From: Gordius sp. MW1
Lineage: Eukaryota > Nematomorpha > Gordioida > Gordea > Gordiidae
Direction: 5' to 3'
Assembly: GCA_964036665.1 (NCBI GenBank)
Contig: OZ038526.1
Location: 22,816,001 to 22,880,000, forward strand
Length of the DNA stretch: 64,000 bases
Part shown: piece after piece, positions 47,301 to 59,199 of the stretch
How positions within the stretch are numbered: position 1 is the stretch's first letter
Layout: every line of letters begins with the position of its first letter
Notes under the pieces: generated by a model
The model's database searches: none
Seen by the model: the letters and a program-made list of their open reading frames with translations, nothing else
What the model was told of the DNA's origin: nothing
Translations under genes and position numbers: made by a program

Positions 47301-49111
47301 GGGTAGCTACCAAATTCTTGTTGTGAATGGCTAAAATAATGATGATTGTTATTAAGCTTGTTTTAATATATTTTTAAAATTATTGACACCTAAATATTTA
47401 ATTGTAACAAAAACATATAAAATGTAGAGTAGAAATCTGTTGATAATTTGCATTAAAAATCATTGCCTTCTTGTAACAAAGATTTGTTTAATTGATTCAA
47501 TCCCAACCCTCTCACATTTTGAACTACTAATTAAAATCAATTTTTAAACTTCTTTAATTTTTTGCTAACCAGCAATTGTTTTTTATAAACATTTTCATTC
47601 AATCATTGCCATCTTAAAATAAAGTACTTTCCATAATAAACATCAAAAGACCTAGTTAGTCCACACTAGGCCCTACCTATTCCAAGAGAATTTTGGGTCA
47701 GGCTAACTCGGTTGAGCCTAATGAGCCAGTCCAATCTAAAAGCAAACCCAAATCAACTTATTACACAAAGTAGCTAATTTAAATTTAGCAAATTAAATAA
47801 ATTTTATATGGTTGATTGTTTCTTAACTGCTGAAAAATAATAATTTTAAAGTTATACTATTTTAAAATGGTTTTAATTGTAGGAAGAGCAAGTGGATTCT
47901 TTATTAATAATACTGAATTCAGAAATATCAAATTTATTGTAGAAGAAAGTTGGTTTATATTGTACCCCTTTCCTCCCATTCTTATAGTCAATCTGAAGTA
48001 ACCATTAATTAAATTAACATTTTATACAATGAATTCAACATTTCTAAGTTTAATCAACAGACTTATAGTTAGGCTAGAAATTTTTTTTGTTATGTTATTC
48101 TTTTATTCAAACTATATAATTTTCTTGATAAACTTGCTTAAAAGTTAAATTAAGAAATAACGTTGAAATTGATTAATTTTGCTACCAAAAAAAATATCAA
48201 ATATGGGTTTGGGTCAAAGAACTATTTTCCAAAACAGTTAAAATTTTAAATTGTAAGTAATACTATGGTATAAAAAATCTAAATGTTTTAACTAATATAT
48301 TAAATAATTTGCAATAAGCATAGAAAGGTACATATCAAAATGTTTTATCACAATTTAAACAAAAAACATTTAAATCAGGTAATCTTAAAAAAAAAGAAAT
48401 AATTTAACCTTCAACTGACCACTTTGGCTCTGAGTATGATGATATATTTAAAATTTGGTTTATAGCATGCAACACAGTGTGAAGTTTTTCCTTTTGGCCC
48501 CCTTCAGTTTGAGTAACTTCAGCCACATCAAGGCAAATATTTGCCAAATTTTCTATTTTAAAATAAAACTTATTAAAATATGATTACCAATCATTTTTCC
48601 CAGCACCTGACCATCATATAAATCTTCTTCTAAATCTTTAACAAGAATGCGATCAGCCAACAACACATCATTTATCCATTCAATAAGTACCTTGAAATTA
48701 TTAATAGTTAATTATAAAAATACATGCATTAATTCTTTTAGTCTTGGATCATCTCTAGATATGGGCTCTACCATTGACCTTTCTTCATTTTCATCTTAGT
48801 GATTAATATTTATCTTGTTTTTTAATTATTAAATATAATTACCCAATATATACTCTGACGCTGGCAACTCGGGGTTAACTGGCCTATCAGGAGATTCTAT
48901 AGCAGTGAGTCCTTCTTGAACAAGATTTTGTGCCTCTTCAGCTAATACAAAACGATTGCATTCGTTAAACAAAATTTTGCATTAATAAATAACTATAAAA
49001 TAATAACATACCTTCCTTAATCTTCCTCCTTCTTCCAAGTGTAGCTAACTTTTCAACTAACGTCTCTTCTTTTTTGCCTTTTTTAGGTAAAGCTTTGGCC
49101 CCAGCTGACAT
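41354..49111 (-). CDS. parvin: Parvin (actin-binding, tandem CH domains), complete gene, 10 coding exons
   Basis: Parvin is the focal-adhesion partner of integrin-linked kinase and PINCH and binds F-actin and paxillin. Coding exons in transcript order: 49111-49012, 48941-48843, 48794-48724, 48690-48588, 48552-48409, 47330-47035, 42166-42098, 42015-41914, 41845-41773, 41427-41354. All are GT-AG with consistent phases, giving 376 aa (human alpha-parvin about 372). Recognisable blocks are the basic LGRRRKIKE near residue 25, DDPRLKELM, CH1 from VLIEWINDVLLADR (about 91) through DLYDGQVL and DVAEVTQTE, the linker RDAFDTLFDHAPEKL (about 250), CH2 with FHDGVYFILLLGILEGYFVPL, GLPKPKPMPE, and the end LRVLYSLFTKYKNV. 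Exons 1-5 are compact with short introns. Intron 6 (42167-47034) is swollen by inverted-repeat and Helentron-like insertions. A poly(A) signal lies at 41127-41132. An inverted-repeat element begins only 30 bp upstream of the ATG. Confidence 0.96.
42476..44397. mobile_element. Inverted-repeat (foldback) element with about 600-bp arms, in parvin intron 6
   Basis: The left arm is 42,476-43,087 and the right arm 43,797-44,397. The outer tips are TTGGGACATTCCATGTC / GACATGGAATGTCCCAA. The arms match nearly base for base, including GGCCGACCCCCTCAGAATTT, GGTAAGACCTATCTCCATAG and GGGCGGCCATCTTGAAGTGG. Each inner edge is a long C/G homopolymer (43,075-43,088; 43,794-43,810). The 700-bp loop is AT-rich and has a 61-aa open frame (43,363-43,548) I do not recognise. 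No convincing target duplication was found. Superfamily unassigned. Confidence 0.9.
45002..45148. repeat. Long hairpin with about 60-bp arms
   Basis: ACGCGATGTTTACTAACACA at the left is mirrored by TGTGTTAGTAAACATCGCGT at the right. The arms continue through pyrimidine-rich / purine-rich sequence to CTCCCGCCCCC / GGGGGCGGGAG around a 20-25 nt loop. Mismatches are few and clustered mid-arm. Confidence 0.85.
45409..46444 (+). mobile_element. Helentron-like element copy D, in parvin intron 6
   Basis: Begins ACTCGGGCCTTCGGCCCTCG and has AAGCAATTTATGGGCGAG near 45,521-45,538. It carries three diverged CCAATGG/CATTGG monomers, two tRNA-B-box modules (GGGATTCGAACCC at 45,811; 46,066-46,140) and ends GCCCATAAATTGCATAGCAA with TTA. 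A second 3' terminus (CCATAAATTGCATAGCAATT) occurs internally at about 46,190-46,209, suggesting end duplication or one element inserted into another. Located inside a larger inverted-repeat element. Confidence 0.75.
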
Positions 49112-49140
49112 TTCTAAGGTACCAAGTCACGTTCTCAAGG

Positions 49141-49301
49141 CAAACGTTATAAAACACCTAAAAATAACTAAAAACTTCTATAAAAATTATGATATAAGCT
49201 TTTAATTTAGGTAGATCTGAAGGTTTCATACATAATTGGGTAGGGTTAGGGTTAAGGTTAGGGTAAGGTTTTAGTTATTTTTAGGTGTTTTATAACGTTT
49301 G
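49141..49301. mobile_element. Inverted-repeat mini-element with TTAGGG-like core, 30 bp upstream of parvin ATG
   Basis: The termini CAAACGTTATAAAACACCTA / TAGGTGTTTTATAACGTTTG extend about 33 bp inward (AAAATAACTAAAA). The core at 49,238-49,266 reads GGGTAGGGTTAGGGTTAAGG then TTAGGGTAAGG. A complementary CCCTAACCCTAACC tract lies at 49,443-49,458, outside the element. Confidence 0.75.
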
Positions 49302-49719
49302 ACTCTGAAAACGTTTGACCCCGATTCATTTCTAAAATACCCACGATTCAGTTGCATTTGACCAAAAAGCAAAAAACAAATAGATGTCTACAAATGTCTA
49401 CTAAAATGCATTTGTCGATTGAAATGTGTGCATCTAACTTTAACCCTAACCCTAACCTAAAACCCCGACCTAAAACACTAACCTTAACGTTTTCTCTGTA
49501 AACCCCTCTCAAGGAGCATTTTTGTTAAATATTCATAGACATTCATAGATATTTTGTCAGTAACTTTGGTCGAATGCATCGATACGGTACCCACAACTCA
49601 AATCAAAAACGTAGATTCAACAATCATAGACATAGACTAATAGATATTTTACATATATTGCATAGTAATTAAAATCAACCTAACAGTACATAAGTTGCTT
49701 ACACCTTTTGCTAAGGATC

Positions 49720-49925
49720 AATAGCTTATCTTGAGCTAAGTGCCATGTCTTGTCTTATATCATTTGTTTTCAAAACTTTCTCGACTCTTTCCACGTGACG
49801 CGAGGTCATCCTTTACCTCTCTTCCTCGGTACCTCCATGTCCAGTACTTTTTAATTTATATCATTTGTGTCCCTTCTTAGTATATGCCCATACCAACTTT
49901 CACATCCTGATAGATGCGGTTTAAG
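49720..49925 (-). pseudogene. LINE endonuclease-reverse transcriptase tail fragment
   Basis: Minus-strand reading gives SWYGHILRRDTNDIN, a stop, then VLDMEVPRKRGKG and PRVTWKES. This matches the very common 'RWyGHv.R.......v...e..g.R..GRPk.rW' tail of RTE/jockey-type LINE proteins. Stops interrupt it. Confidence 0.5.
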
Positions 49926-49999
49926 ATTTGAGGGAATAGGGGGATATATTGGGCCGGCAGGGCAGGGGAAACCTTTTCCATCCAAAGAAGACTTATTTT

Positions 50000-52060
50000 A
50001 CTAAACCTTACATCGAACGTTTATTTATTTATTTCCCAAAGGCGACAAAAAATTAATGAATTAATATATAAAAAGTTATCTATACAGTACGCGTTGTGTA
50101 CGCGTATACAAAATTCAACGAAGCGTGTTGATAAATAATAATTTATGGGGGAAAGAAATAACAAACACGTACAAGAGCGTGGGGGGGGGGGGAAGGAGGA
50201 AAAGTAACACACACGTAAGAGAAATTAAATGGGAAGGAAAGGAGGTGTACCACACCAACTTAGCCGATTTTCGTTAATCATGTCCGCCTTAGGTTGAACC
50301 CATTTGTCATTAGAAAGTCATTCGTCATATGGTCGAGCTTCTTAGTATACCCCAGGCTCCACCGGATAATTCTATCTCTGTGGTTGTAATAGCTTATCTT
50401 CCTTGGTGTTTAATTCAGGTTTCCCTTTAATTGAGTAAAACCCGTCCTACGATTTTGTAAGCTTTGCTCTTCAACTTTATTAGCATTTTCTTGTCGCACA
50501 TTACACTTGTCGCACATTACACCGGATGTAATTCGCCATTTAAGCCACCCTTGATCCGGGCATTTACTTCTGTTTCGCAACCTCTTTCTTGATGTAGCTT
50601 CAATTTTAAATCCCTTGCCGATAGCTGGCCGCTTCTCGAGTATGAAACCTGTGATGGTTTCGAGCTCTAATTTATATAAATATACGTTTTTATATACCGT
50701 GTCTATTTTTATAATGTTTATAACATCTAATAAATCAATCGATTTAAGATAAAATATAAATAAGTCGTCTTTCAAGTGTAATCCAATTAGTATATCTTCA
50801 CATTAGAATCAGAATGATAAGAAACAGGGATTAAGCATGGTACTCGGGGTAGGGTATGCAGATTTTATCCTAGTATAAATTTATAATATTTAAATCATAT
50901 TGTGACAGATTTGTTGTCCTTTTGACTAAAGGTTATTAATTACTTTGAGATCTCTTTTTATACTAATTATTATAAGAAAATTAAACAAACTTTCAAATCC
51001 AAAACCCCAGTCCTTATCTACAAAGATTTTCGCTTCTTAATTTTTATGATTTGAAACTTATAATGTACTCCTTAAGATATGAAATTTGAATCTGTATTCA
51101 AAATTAGATTTCATGGGTTGATTTTAATGAGCATTATTTATGTCTATAAACCTTTGAAGTATTGATGTTAAAAGGTAGTTTTGGGGTATAAGCATAAAAT
51201 TCCTACGTATGCATTAATTTTCGATCTTATAATTATTATTTTAAAAAAATGTAAACCCTATTTTCATATATATTTTATCGGCTAGATAAGGTTTTACATA
51301 TATATATTATATGTCCACCCACAGTGAACTTATCATAATATCTATTATGTTTTTTTGTAATTTCTCCTATGAAAACAAATTTAAAATATAGAAAACGCCA
51401 TAAAGTTAGGTTAGTCCTACTCATTTAAAAAGCCCAGATTACTTCTAAAGTTACACAGATTAAATAGTCAATCCCATTATAAACATTTTGTTGATAATCA
51501 TCTAAATATCTGTTCAAGATGGATGCAAAAATTTGCTAAAATTTTCAGAAAGCCACCTGTGTTTCTTTCCCATTTTTGTTATAATATAGACATTTAAAAA
51601 AGAGACCTTATAAATTTTCGAATTTAAATCGTAATGCAATATTAAATTCTTTTTTCATTGCACATTGATTGAAATATATCTTAGTTTTTGAATTCAAAAG
51701 TCCAAAGAGGGCCCTCTGATACTATTAAGCCCTTCATGGTAGGAAGAGTGGGTGTTTCAGTTTCTATGTGTATTTTCTCAGCTATTTTGTCATTATTTAG
51801 TCAACGCTCTAAGCAACGTTCTGCACTAGGGTAAAAATATAATTTTGAATCCAGATTGAGAATAAGAAAAATTGGTCCGTTATGTTGAAATTTAACGACG
51901 CAGAAATGTGTCATGCATTTTTTATATATTATTTTTGCAATAAAATGCTTAAAAATGAAGATTAACTAAATTATTCAAAAGGCTGCCTCCTCTGCTGCGC
52001 TTAATATATTTCTTCATTTATAAGTATATAATTGTTTTTTAGAAGGAAGGATTTGGGTCA
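50000..52060. other. Gene-poor interval
   Basis: A 121-aa minus-strand frame at 50,410-50,775 (with a CDKCN motif near its C-terminus) is the only notable open stretch. I cannot assign it or show that it is expressed. The remainder is AT-rich. Confidence 0.35.
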
Positions 52061-52069
52061 GATAGATAT

Positions 52070-54085
52070 TTTAGAATATACATATATATAAAAATGTAAC
52101 TCCGTTTTCTTTGTTTTCTAATAGCTCCTAAAGTTCTTAACCGATTGCCGCCAAATTTGGCCAGTTCGTTGCCGTGGCATCCTAGATGGTTTATATATAC
52201 CTTTTATCAACCTAATTAATAAGACAGTCAAGTTTTTTTATTTTATACGTTTTGACACTTAATATAGACGTCATATGACGTCATACAGGGATACTGTAAA
52301 ATGCAACAATGTAAATAATCTTTCATATATAAAAAGGCTGAAATATTCTATTTATTAACATATCAGCAAAAATATTTGGCCCCGCACGTTGCTAAATGTA
52401 TTCAAATGAGTGGCAAATGCGAGGATTAGCACATGCTCACATTTTGATTCAGTTCATCGACAAAATACCTCCTGAAGACATCGATAGTTTAATTTTTGCA
52501 GAAATTCCAAATCCATGTACTGATAAATTATTGTTTGATATTGTTACTACAAACATAATTTATGAACTGCGACAGCTCTAAACCTGTTATTTGGTGGTGT
52601 TTAATGCCATCTAGCGGACGAGAGATACAACATTTTATACATATTTATTGTAATGGTGCTACTTATTGCCTTAACAGCCTTTCCACTATTGATTTGTCAT
52701 TTGCATATCAATTTTTACTCAACTACGCCCTTATTTTTACAATATATAAGCATGTGACAAGCTCAGAAGAATATGTTCAATTGCTAGATGCTTTCTTAAC
52801 GACGCTAATACAATTAACGTTAAAAACTGATCATTTTGCCGTCCTCACATACCGGAAGTCCACATCATATGTATGAATACGCCCAAGATTCAATTGTGTA
52901 TGTTCCTAACTACGGTCGTCCAGACCAATTCATTACATTTACATGCAATCCTGCCTATCGCGATGCACAGGAACTCTTATTTCATGGCCAATCACCAGTC
53001 GATAGGCATGACATCACAGCACGTGTCTTCCGCCAGAAACTTAAATCAATGATTAAATTGTTAAGCATAAGGTACTTGGCTCTGTGCGTTGCTGGATGTA
53101 CTCTAGCAAAAGAGAGGTTTACCACGTGCCCATATACTCATTTATCTTTATAACAAGATCACCTCCAACGAAATCGACGCTGTAATATGTGCTGAAATAC
53201 CTAATCCCAAACTAGATAAGGACTTGTACGAAATTGTTACGAAAATTATGATGCAGGGCCTTTACGGAACGCTCAATCCAAAATCGCCATGCATGATAGA
53301 CGATAAATGCTTAGAGCGATATTTTCGAGGCTTGGTATGCAACAAAATTACGGGCAGTGATTGATATCCTTTGTACAAAAGAAGATCAACAGAGGATGGT
53401 GGTAACGTGGCAACCATTCAACTGCTGAATGCAATCATCGAGGTAGATAACCGCTGGGTTGTTCCATATTGTACTTTGCTACTCAAAATATACAAAGCAC
53501 AATATTAACATAGATGAGCTACAACATTATTGAGAAAACTTTAATTCTTTTTGAAACATAGCTTTGAATCAACTGGGTTTTACATGTTGAAGTATATTAC
53601 AATCAGGGTGATCTTTTGTCTGACATGCGATCTAATGTTCCAAAGCTAACGACGCGACAAAAACCCATTTACAATTAGATTTCGCTTGCTGTTAATAAAG
53701 GTTAAAGAGAAGTCTTCCTCCTAGATGCTCGGATTTTTTGTTCCGTATAAAACTGCTTTGGTTGAAAAAGTGTTTCCAAATATAACGCCCATTATCATGA
53801 CCGAATTTGGCTCAGTCAACAATCACCCCCAAGAGTAAAGACGTCCACAAGCTTAACAATCTCATTCTGTCTAACATTCATCGCAATCCAATTATTTACA
53901 AGTCGGTTAACAGTGTTGTTGTTGCTAATGACGCTGTTAATTATCCAATCGAATTTTTAAATCCTCTTGATCTGGCAGGAATAACACCACACATTCTGCA
54001 TTTGAAAATTGGCTTACCGATTATCATGATGCGCAATATCAGTCAGCCAAAACTTTTCAATGATTTACGTCTCGAATAAGGTCCC
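52070..54085 (+). pseudogene. Degenerate Helitron: Rep (HUH) and helicase fragments
   Basis: 52,070-52,330 matches the 5' non-coding part of the Helitron at 56,852. 52,390-52,560 reads YSNEWQMRGLAHAHILIQFI then DKIPPEDIDSLIFAEIPNP, with the HUH motif HAH intact. 52,830-53,050 gives GSPHHMYEYAQDSIVYVPNYGR and DRHDITARVFRQKLKS from Rep. 53,100-53,330 is a second HUH-region copy reading GLPRAHILIYLYNKITSNEI, where the first His is Arg, then CAEIPNPKLDKDLYEI. 53,640-53,735 shows the helicase entry TTRQKPIYN and EVFLLDA. 53,870-54,080 is the helicase tail (ANDAVNYPIEFLNPLDLAGI). Frameshifts, deletions and the duplicated HUH segment mark a dead composite. Confidence 0.8.
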
Positions 54086-55050
54086 CATTGGTAAATTCTC
54101 TAGAAGCTTTTCTCTTCTTACCACTCTGTTAATGATCTCGATTTAAATTTAAAACTCAGCCAGTTGAGTTTTTTAACAAAAATGACCTTATCTTCTTGGG
54201 GTGAAACGTTATTCTAAGAAACATTACACTAGACTCGGCCAAACAACGTAGTTGGGATGCCTTACACTGCATCACGTCCTAACTTTTAAGTCGTGAAACT
54301 TATTGCCACCAGGGTATATCAAATTCACTTATACGCAATAGTTAATTTACCCAAATAACGTGTGTAACGTATCCTTCAAAATGTATTAGCGTCATCGAGT
54401 CACCTATAGATTGTATGTATAAATATATATACCAAGAGCAAACATTATTGATATTATACCTAATTATTCATACATGAGTTTCATTCCCCCTATTCTTATA
54501 AGCTATGATGATGAAAAGAATGATAAAACTTAAAAACGTTCGTTTTACCGGTGTGCGGGTTGACAATTGTTCAAAATGACATCTTTGGACTTGTCTAGTA
54601 ATTATTTGGAAATCATGTCAAAATAAAGACTTGTAGAGGTGAAGTTTGACGCATCGTATGATTGACGACAATCATCAAGCTTATTTTCCAGACTCTAAAA
54701 TCTTAATGATCAGGGGAGTTCCTCATAATATTTGGAGTTGGGACGCAATGGGTTGAAACAATAACGCTCAAAAGTTATTGACCATATTATGTTGAAAACA
54801 CCGATCCCTTCTAGAATATCGAAGGCTACGTTGCCATGGGCTGTACTTGAATAATGCTCCTTTATGTGGCCCTCCCGAAGAAAATTTTTAGGCACTACAG
54901 CTGATCCATAATTTTACTCGTTTTAAACCTCAAATTTAAAATCTCCAAATGCGAGATAGTGTAAGCCCGGACACCAAAAAAATCTTCCAATTTTTATCAC
55001 CTCCCTAAAAATGAAATGAAAAATGTAACCAACCTGGGTGCTCCTATAGG

Positions 55051-55728
55051 TAAAGCCCTGCAAAATAAATTTTTTTCTGCCCAAGCCCGGCCCGAGCCCG
55101 ACGTCTCAGTTTTTAATTTGCCCGAGCCCGGCCCGAGCCCGAACGACTTTTTATTTTTGGCCCGACCCGAGCCCGAGCCCAATTTTTTAAATAGAAAATT
55201 TTCAAAAATTTATTTTAAAATTTTTTAAAATTATTTTACCATATAAATACATAATGCATTAAATTGTTATTAATCGTAATTTAAACCTAGAATAAGTTTG
55301 AAATAAAATGTTTATTTTCACTCGCTATAATTTATTCAGCCAATAATTTAAAACTGGAAATCAAACTTTATAAAATTTATCTAACAGTTCCAAATGAAAA
55401 ACTTTTTAAAAAAATTCCTTATTTAATTTCTAAAGTTAGCTACTATGAATTTATTTAAATACTAGAATATGATTTGCAATTTAGGTCAGAATATTATAGA
55501 CAGGGGGAAAAAGCTGAAGCTGGAAGCTATATTGTGTATGGTGTACGAAGATAATTATTTAATATCGAGTTGAGTTTGTTTAAATCATACTTTATAAAAG
55601 ATCAGTTTGCTTTAGTCATATCGGGCCGGGCTCGGGCCTTAAGTCGGGCCGCCTCATCAGGCCCAACCCGAGCCCGAGGCCCCATTGTTTTAATAAATTC
55701 TGCCCGAGCCCGGCCCGAGCCCGACCCA
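55051..55728 (+). mobile_element. hAT-related element with 8-bp flanking duplication CCTATAGG
   Basis: Starts TAAAGCCCTGCAAAATAAAT and carries CCCGAGCCCGGCCCGAGCCC repeats at both ends. CCTATAGG flanks it at 55043-55050 and 55729-55736. The right end (GAGCCCGACCCA) is not the inverse of the left end, so the element is asymmetric or its right tip was altered. The interior is AT-rich and non-coding and matches the other relics in inverse orientation. Confidence 0.65.
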
Positions 55729-55979
55729 CCTATAGGTGGCAAAGCTGCTTTAAAATTTTTCTTATAAAATTATTTATCCATCTTTAAATCCGAAATAGAA
55801 CTCCTCAAAATTTTCGTCAAGCACCATACACTTTTTATGATCAAAAACTATTTTAATATATCCAAAATCCAACAAAGTTTGCGTTCCTCAGCTGCATTTA
55901 TACTACCCGAAATTTTAAAACCCTGCAATAATTTTATAAGGAGTGAGTTCTTTAAAAAAAATTTAATTAAAAATTCGAC

Positions 55980-56820
55980 AATGCCTCGTAGCTCTAAGCC
56001 GCACTACCAACTAAAGCTCTTTCATCTCTTCATTTAAATGCGTTTATAACTTACTCGGCAGGCTTACAACACCATTTAATGACCCATTTATTGGGCAACG
56101 TCAACCCAGGGACCTAATTTCTCATAAACTAAAAACAAAAATATCGGGATGCTAGACTTTTATCCCGTTGATTAAATCTTATCGAGCTACTTAAACTTAA
56201 AATCTTTGGTTTGTGATGGATCGTGTCATGAGTGGTTAGAGGCTTCCCATAGTTAGATTGATGTTGGAGAATCCTGAGCTCCCATAATCCATTGTCCTTA
56301 AGACTGGTAATGCACAATTGCAAACTGTTCCCTTGCCGCAATTGCCCCCAACCTGTGGACTTATATTTAAGGGACCATTATATTGCCTATAAAACAAATA
56401 TTAATATATAAGGCACGCCAAAATCAATTAACTTATTCAGGCTTCCCTTAAAAAGCCAACATACCATAGGTCTCAGAGCCTTCCAACACTTCGATGGAAG
56501 AAGTAATGCAGCCTGACAGCTCGACTCTCACCCCCTGGCAAAATGGCCCACCCCCTAAATGGGATTTCATCTGTATAGACATTTTCGCCCACTCCAATCA
56601 AAATTTAAATGTTCTAACTCTAGTGGAGGACCGCAAGACGGCTAAATACCAGGTCCTCCTTCCAGCAAACATTTTCACTCCCATTGTCGCCTCCTGTTCA
56701 GGGACTTTTAAATCAAGCGCAATTTACCTTTTTAAAGATATCGGCAGATGTTGCTCGACTTCCAAATATTCTCTTAATTTTTACTTAAACAAAAAGTTTA
56801 CATCCTAATTTCTAAATACA
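55980..56820 (+). pseudogene. LINE-like reverse transcriptase C-terminal region, decayed
   Basis: Contains LNLKSLVCDGSCHEWLEA (about 56,190-56,240) followed by the open stretch PKWDFICIDIFAHSNQN, LTLVEDRKTAKYQVLLP, and NIFTPIVASCSGTFKSSA to about 56,810. It is collinear with the 39,600-40,370 copy at both DNA and protein level. A Helitron 5' terminus begins 40 bp downstream. Confidence 0.5.
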
Positions 56821-57179
56821 ACCACCTGTGATGCCAACATTCTTTAATGTATCTCTTATATATAAAATTCTCGTGAAACGATGTGCGTAGTTAAACTCCT
56901 CTGAAACGGCTAAACCGATTTTTATGAAAATTTCTGCGAATATTTGGTAGGTCTGAGCCTAGATTTTAAACTATATTTTAAATATCTATGTGATAAGACG
57001 GTCAAGTTAATTGGTTTTATACATTTTGACGTTTAATGAAATGTCAATCAAAAACAACCTCATGACGTCATATGACATCATTCAGGGATACTGTAAAATG
57101 CAACAATTGACGTCATAGATGTATTCTGTAAAATGCGACAATGTAAATAATATAATATATTGTACAGCAGTTCAAGACT

Positions 57180-57770
57180 CATATCAGTGTTGAGTAAATC
57201 AGATGCACTTCGATTTAGTGAACTCATACCGAAATGACTAAATGCAAAGATCCTCAATAGCTATCAATGCTTCATTGTACATTTGTCGCTGAATAATATC
57301 AATAGATCGTTGCACCTTGAACGATATCGATGTAATGTATCAGCTATTGAATCTTTGTGCTTATCCCACAACGTTTGTGCTCGGGCAGGGAAAAATGTAG
57401 TCAACACTATAGCGAATAGGAACGAATTTGTGTTGCTGTACAGTTTAATGCTGCTTCAGTAAGCATACTATTCTGATAAAACACTAGTTGAAGAGCACAT
57501 TCGTATTCACTGCACCTGTAGTTGACGACGTTGCCGGAATTATGGTTGGGGACCGTACGGCTTCGCGCCAAATCGTGATTCAAAGAAGAGATATCAATCT
57601 TCAATTCATTGCTTATACCCACCTTTCATATGACGATCTCCAACATCAGATAATTTTTTGGAAAGGACAAGATGAATATTGCATAAACAGTAAACAACGA
57701 GATCCCCTAACAGGTTCTTCTTTCATTATTAAAAAACATGACCGATATATACTTTTTTATTTTTGAATTA
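57180..57770 (+). pseudogene. Helitron Rep N-terminal region, decayed
   Basis: 57,490-57,720 is readable as VVDDVAGIMVGDRTASRQIV, NLQFIAYTHLSYDDLQHQII, FWKGQDEYCINSKQRDPLTG. The 'THRSYDALQYPLIFWKGQDGY.IN..QRDPLTG' string is a standard landmark upstream of the Helitron Rep core. Upstream pieces are out of frame, and the following HUH core is absent. Confidence 0.75.
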
Positions 57771-57837
57771 AATTTCGACAAAAAGTCAATTAATCATTAT
57801 TCTATTTTTCCGCTAGCATTTATTCACTTGCATTACA

Positions 57838-57930
57838 ATCATAGATTGGATAGACTGCTTATCAACGCACAAAATGTGTACCCTTTTTTCCGCCATCTTG
57901 ACAGGCACATTGTTAAGTGGTGATCATATA
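57838..57930. repeat. Dispersed repeat shared with 22,155-22,245
   Basis: TAGACTGCTTATCAACGCAC and AAAATGTGTACCCTTTTTTC, then CGCCATCTTGA, match 22,168-22,230 with about 80-85% identity over about 90 bp. It lies inside the Helitron here and in unique sequence there. Confidence 0.65.
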
Positions 57931-59199
57931 GAAATTCGTTTTCGCAAATTAAATAAGCTTAAAAAAGGTAAATAAAAAAATATAGAATTGGGAAGATATC
58001 AAAGACAGCATTCTAAAATAAATATTATGATTGTTTAATTAATATAGCGCCATCTATATTATGTATAATTTTAATTTATTGACGTTCGTTCAAATTTATT
58101 ATAAACTAGTGAGAAAGGTAAATTGACTATTATTGGCCTAAAAATAAAACATTTTTATTCAATTTATATCTTATATTAATTCTTAATTTTTGATTTATAT
58201 TACGGGAATGATTATGAAAAACAATTTAAAAATTTTTCAAAACTATTAAATTAATTATGGGCTTAACTATTCTCTTGTGGATGCAAAACTTGTCATACAT
58301 ATAACTTGGAATTGTACACAGGCTCTCAACCAGATGATTATTATAAAGATAGTAACAAGCCATTTGACATAATTACAAGGTTGATAATGCCCATCTCAAA
58401 TTTAAATAAAAATGCAATATAAAAAGCAAATTACAAAATTTTGGCCAAGCAAAAAGTGCAAAAGTCTTATCAATAAACTTTCTCTTTCAAGAAAATCGAA
58501 AGTTAGTATCTTATATTCCAAAAAAACAAGCAGGGGATGTAGTCATCTTTTCATTATGACCAAAAAATTGACTCAGATTCTGGGACTGCTTTAAACCCAG
58601 AAATAATGCATGTTTTTTATATTATTCAAACTTTCTTTCAATAAAAAAACATTTAGTTTTTGTCTTTCTATTAACTATTTGGTCTCCAAAACAATAAATA
58701 AAACATAAGTAAATTGCATATAATTTTAGAATTTTTAAGAATGGGGTTTTATAAACCTGGGACTTATTTACATATATGGAGAATTAATAATGAAAGTTAC
58801 CTGTCCTGGAAAATCAAAGCATTTTTTCTCATTTGATGATATTTTTCTGAAGTTGGATAGAATATGTCCCTGGAATAACGAGAAGAACAGACCTAGAATG
58901 GAATGATGGTTGGAATCGCCTTTTTATCTTCTGAATCCAGGACTTTGCAGATTTTTCATTAATAACCTAAAATTAAAAAAAAAATAAAATATATTAATGA
59001 TTGTTACTTACCTATGATAAGAATAATGTTTATCCTGATCTATGAGAACAATGTGGAACAGCACAAATGGCATAGTTGAAATACACCAGTTGTGCAAGTT
59101 TAAATGGCGGAATATTTGACACATTTACCATATGGAACATATGGCATGAGCAGTCTATGTAATTTATGATTACAATGAAAAAACTTCAAGATGCAATTT

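Noticed and set aside
49237..49460. True telomere or chromosome end
   Set aside because: Tracts are short, interrupted and internal, and one is enclosed in a TIR element.
50410..50775. 121-codon minus-strand frame as a gene
   Set aside because: No recognised domain beyond CDKCN, no splice context, and no promoter or poly(A) support; left as unassigned.
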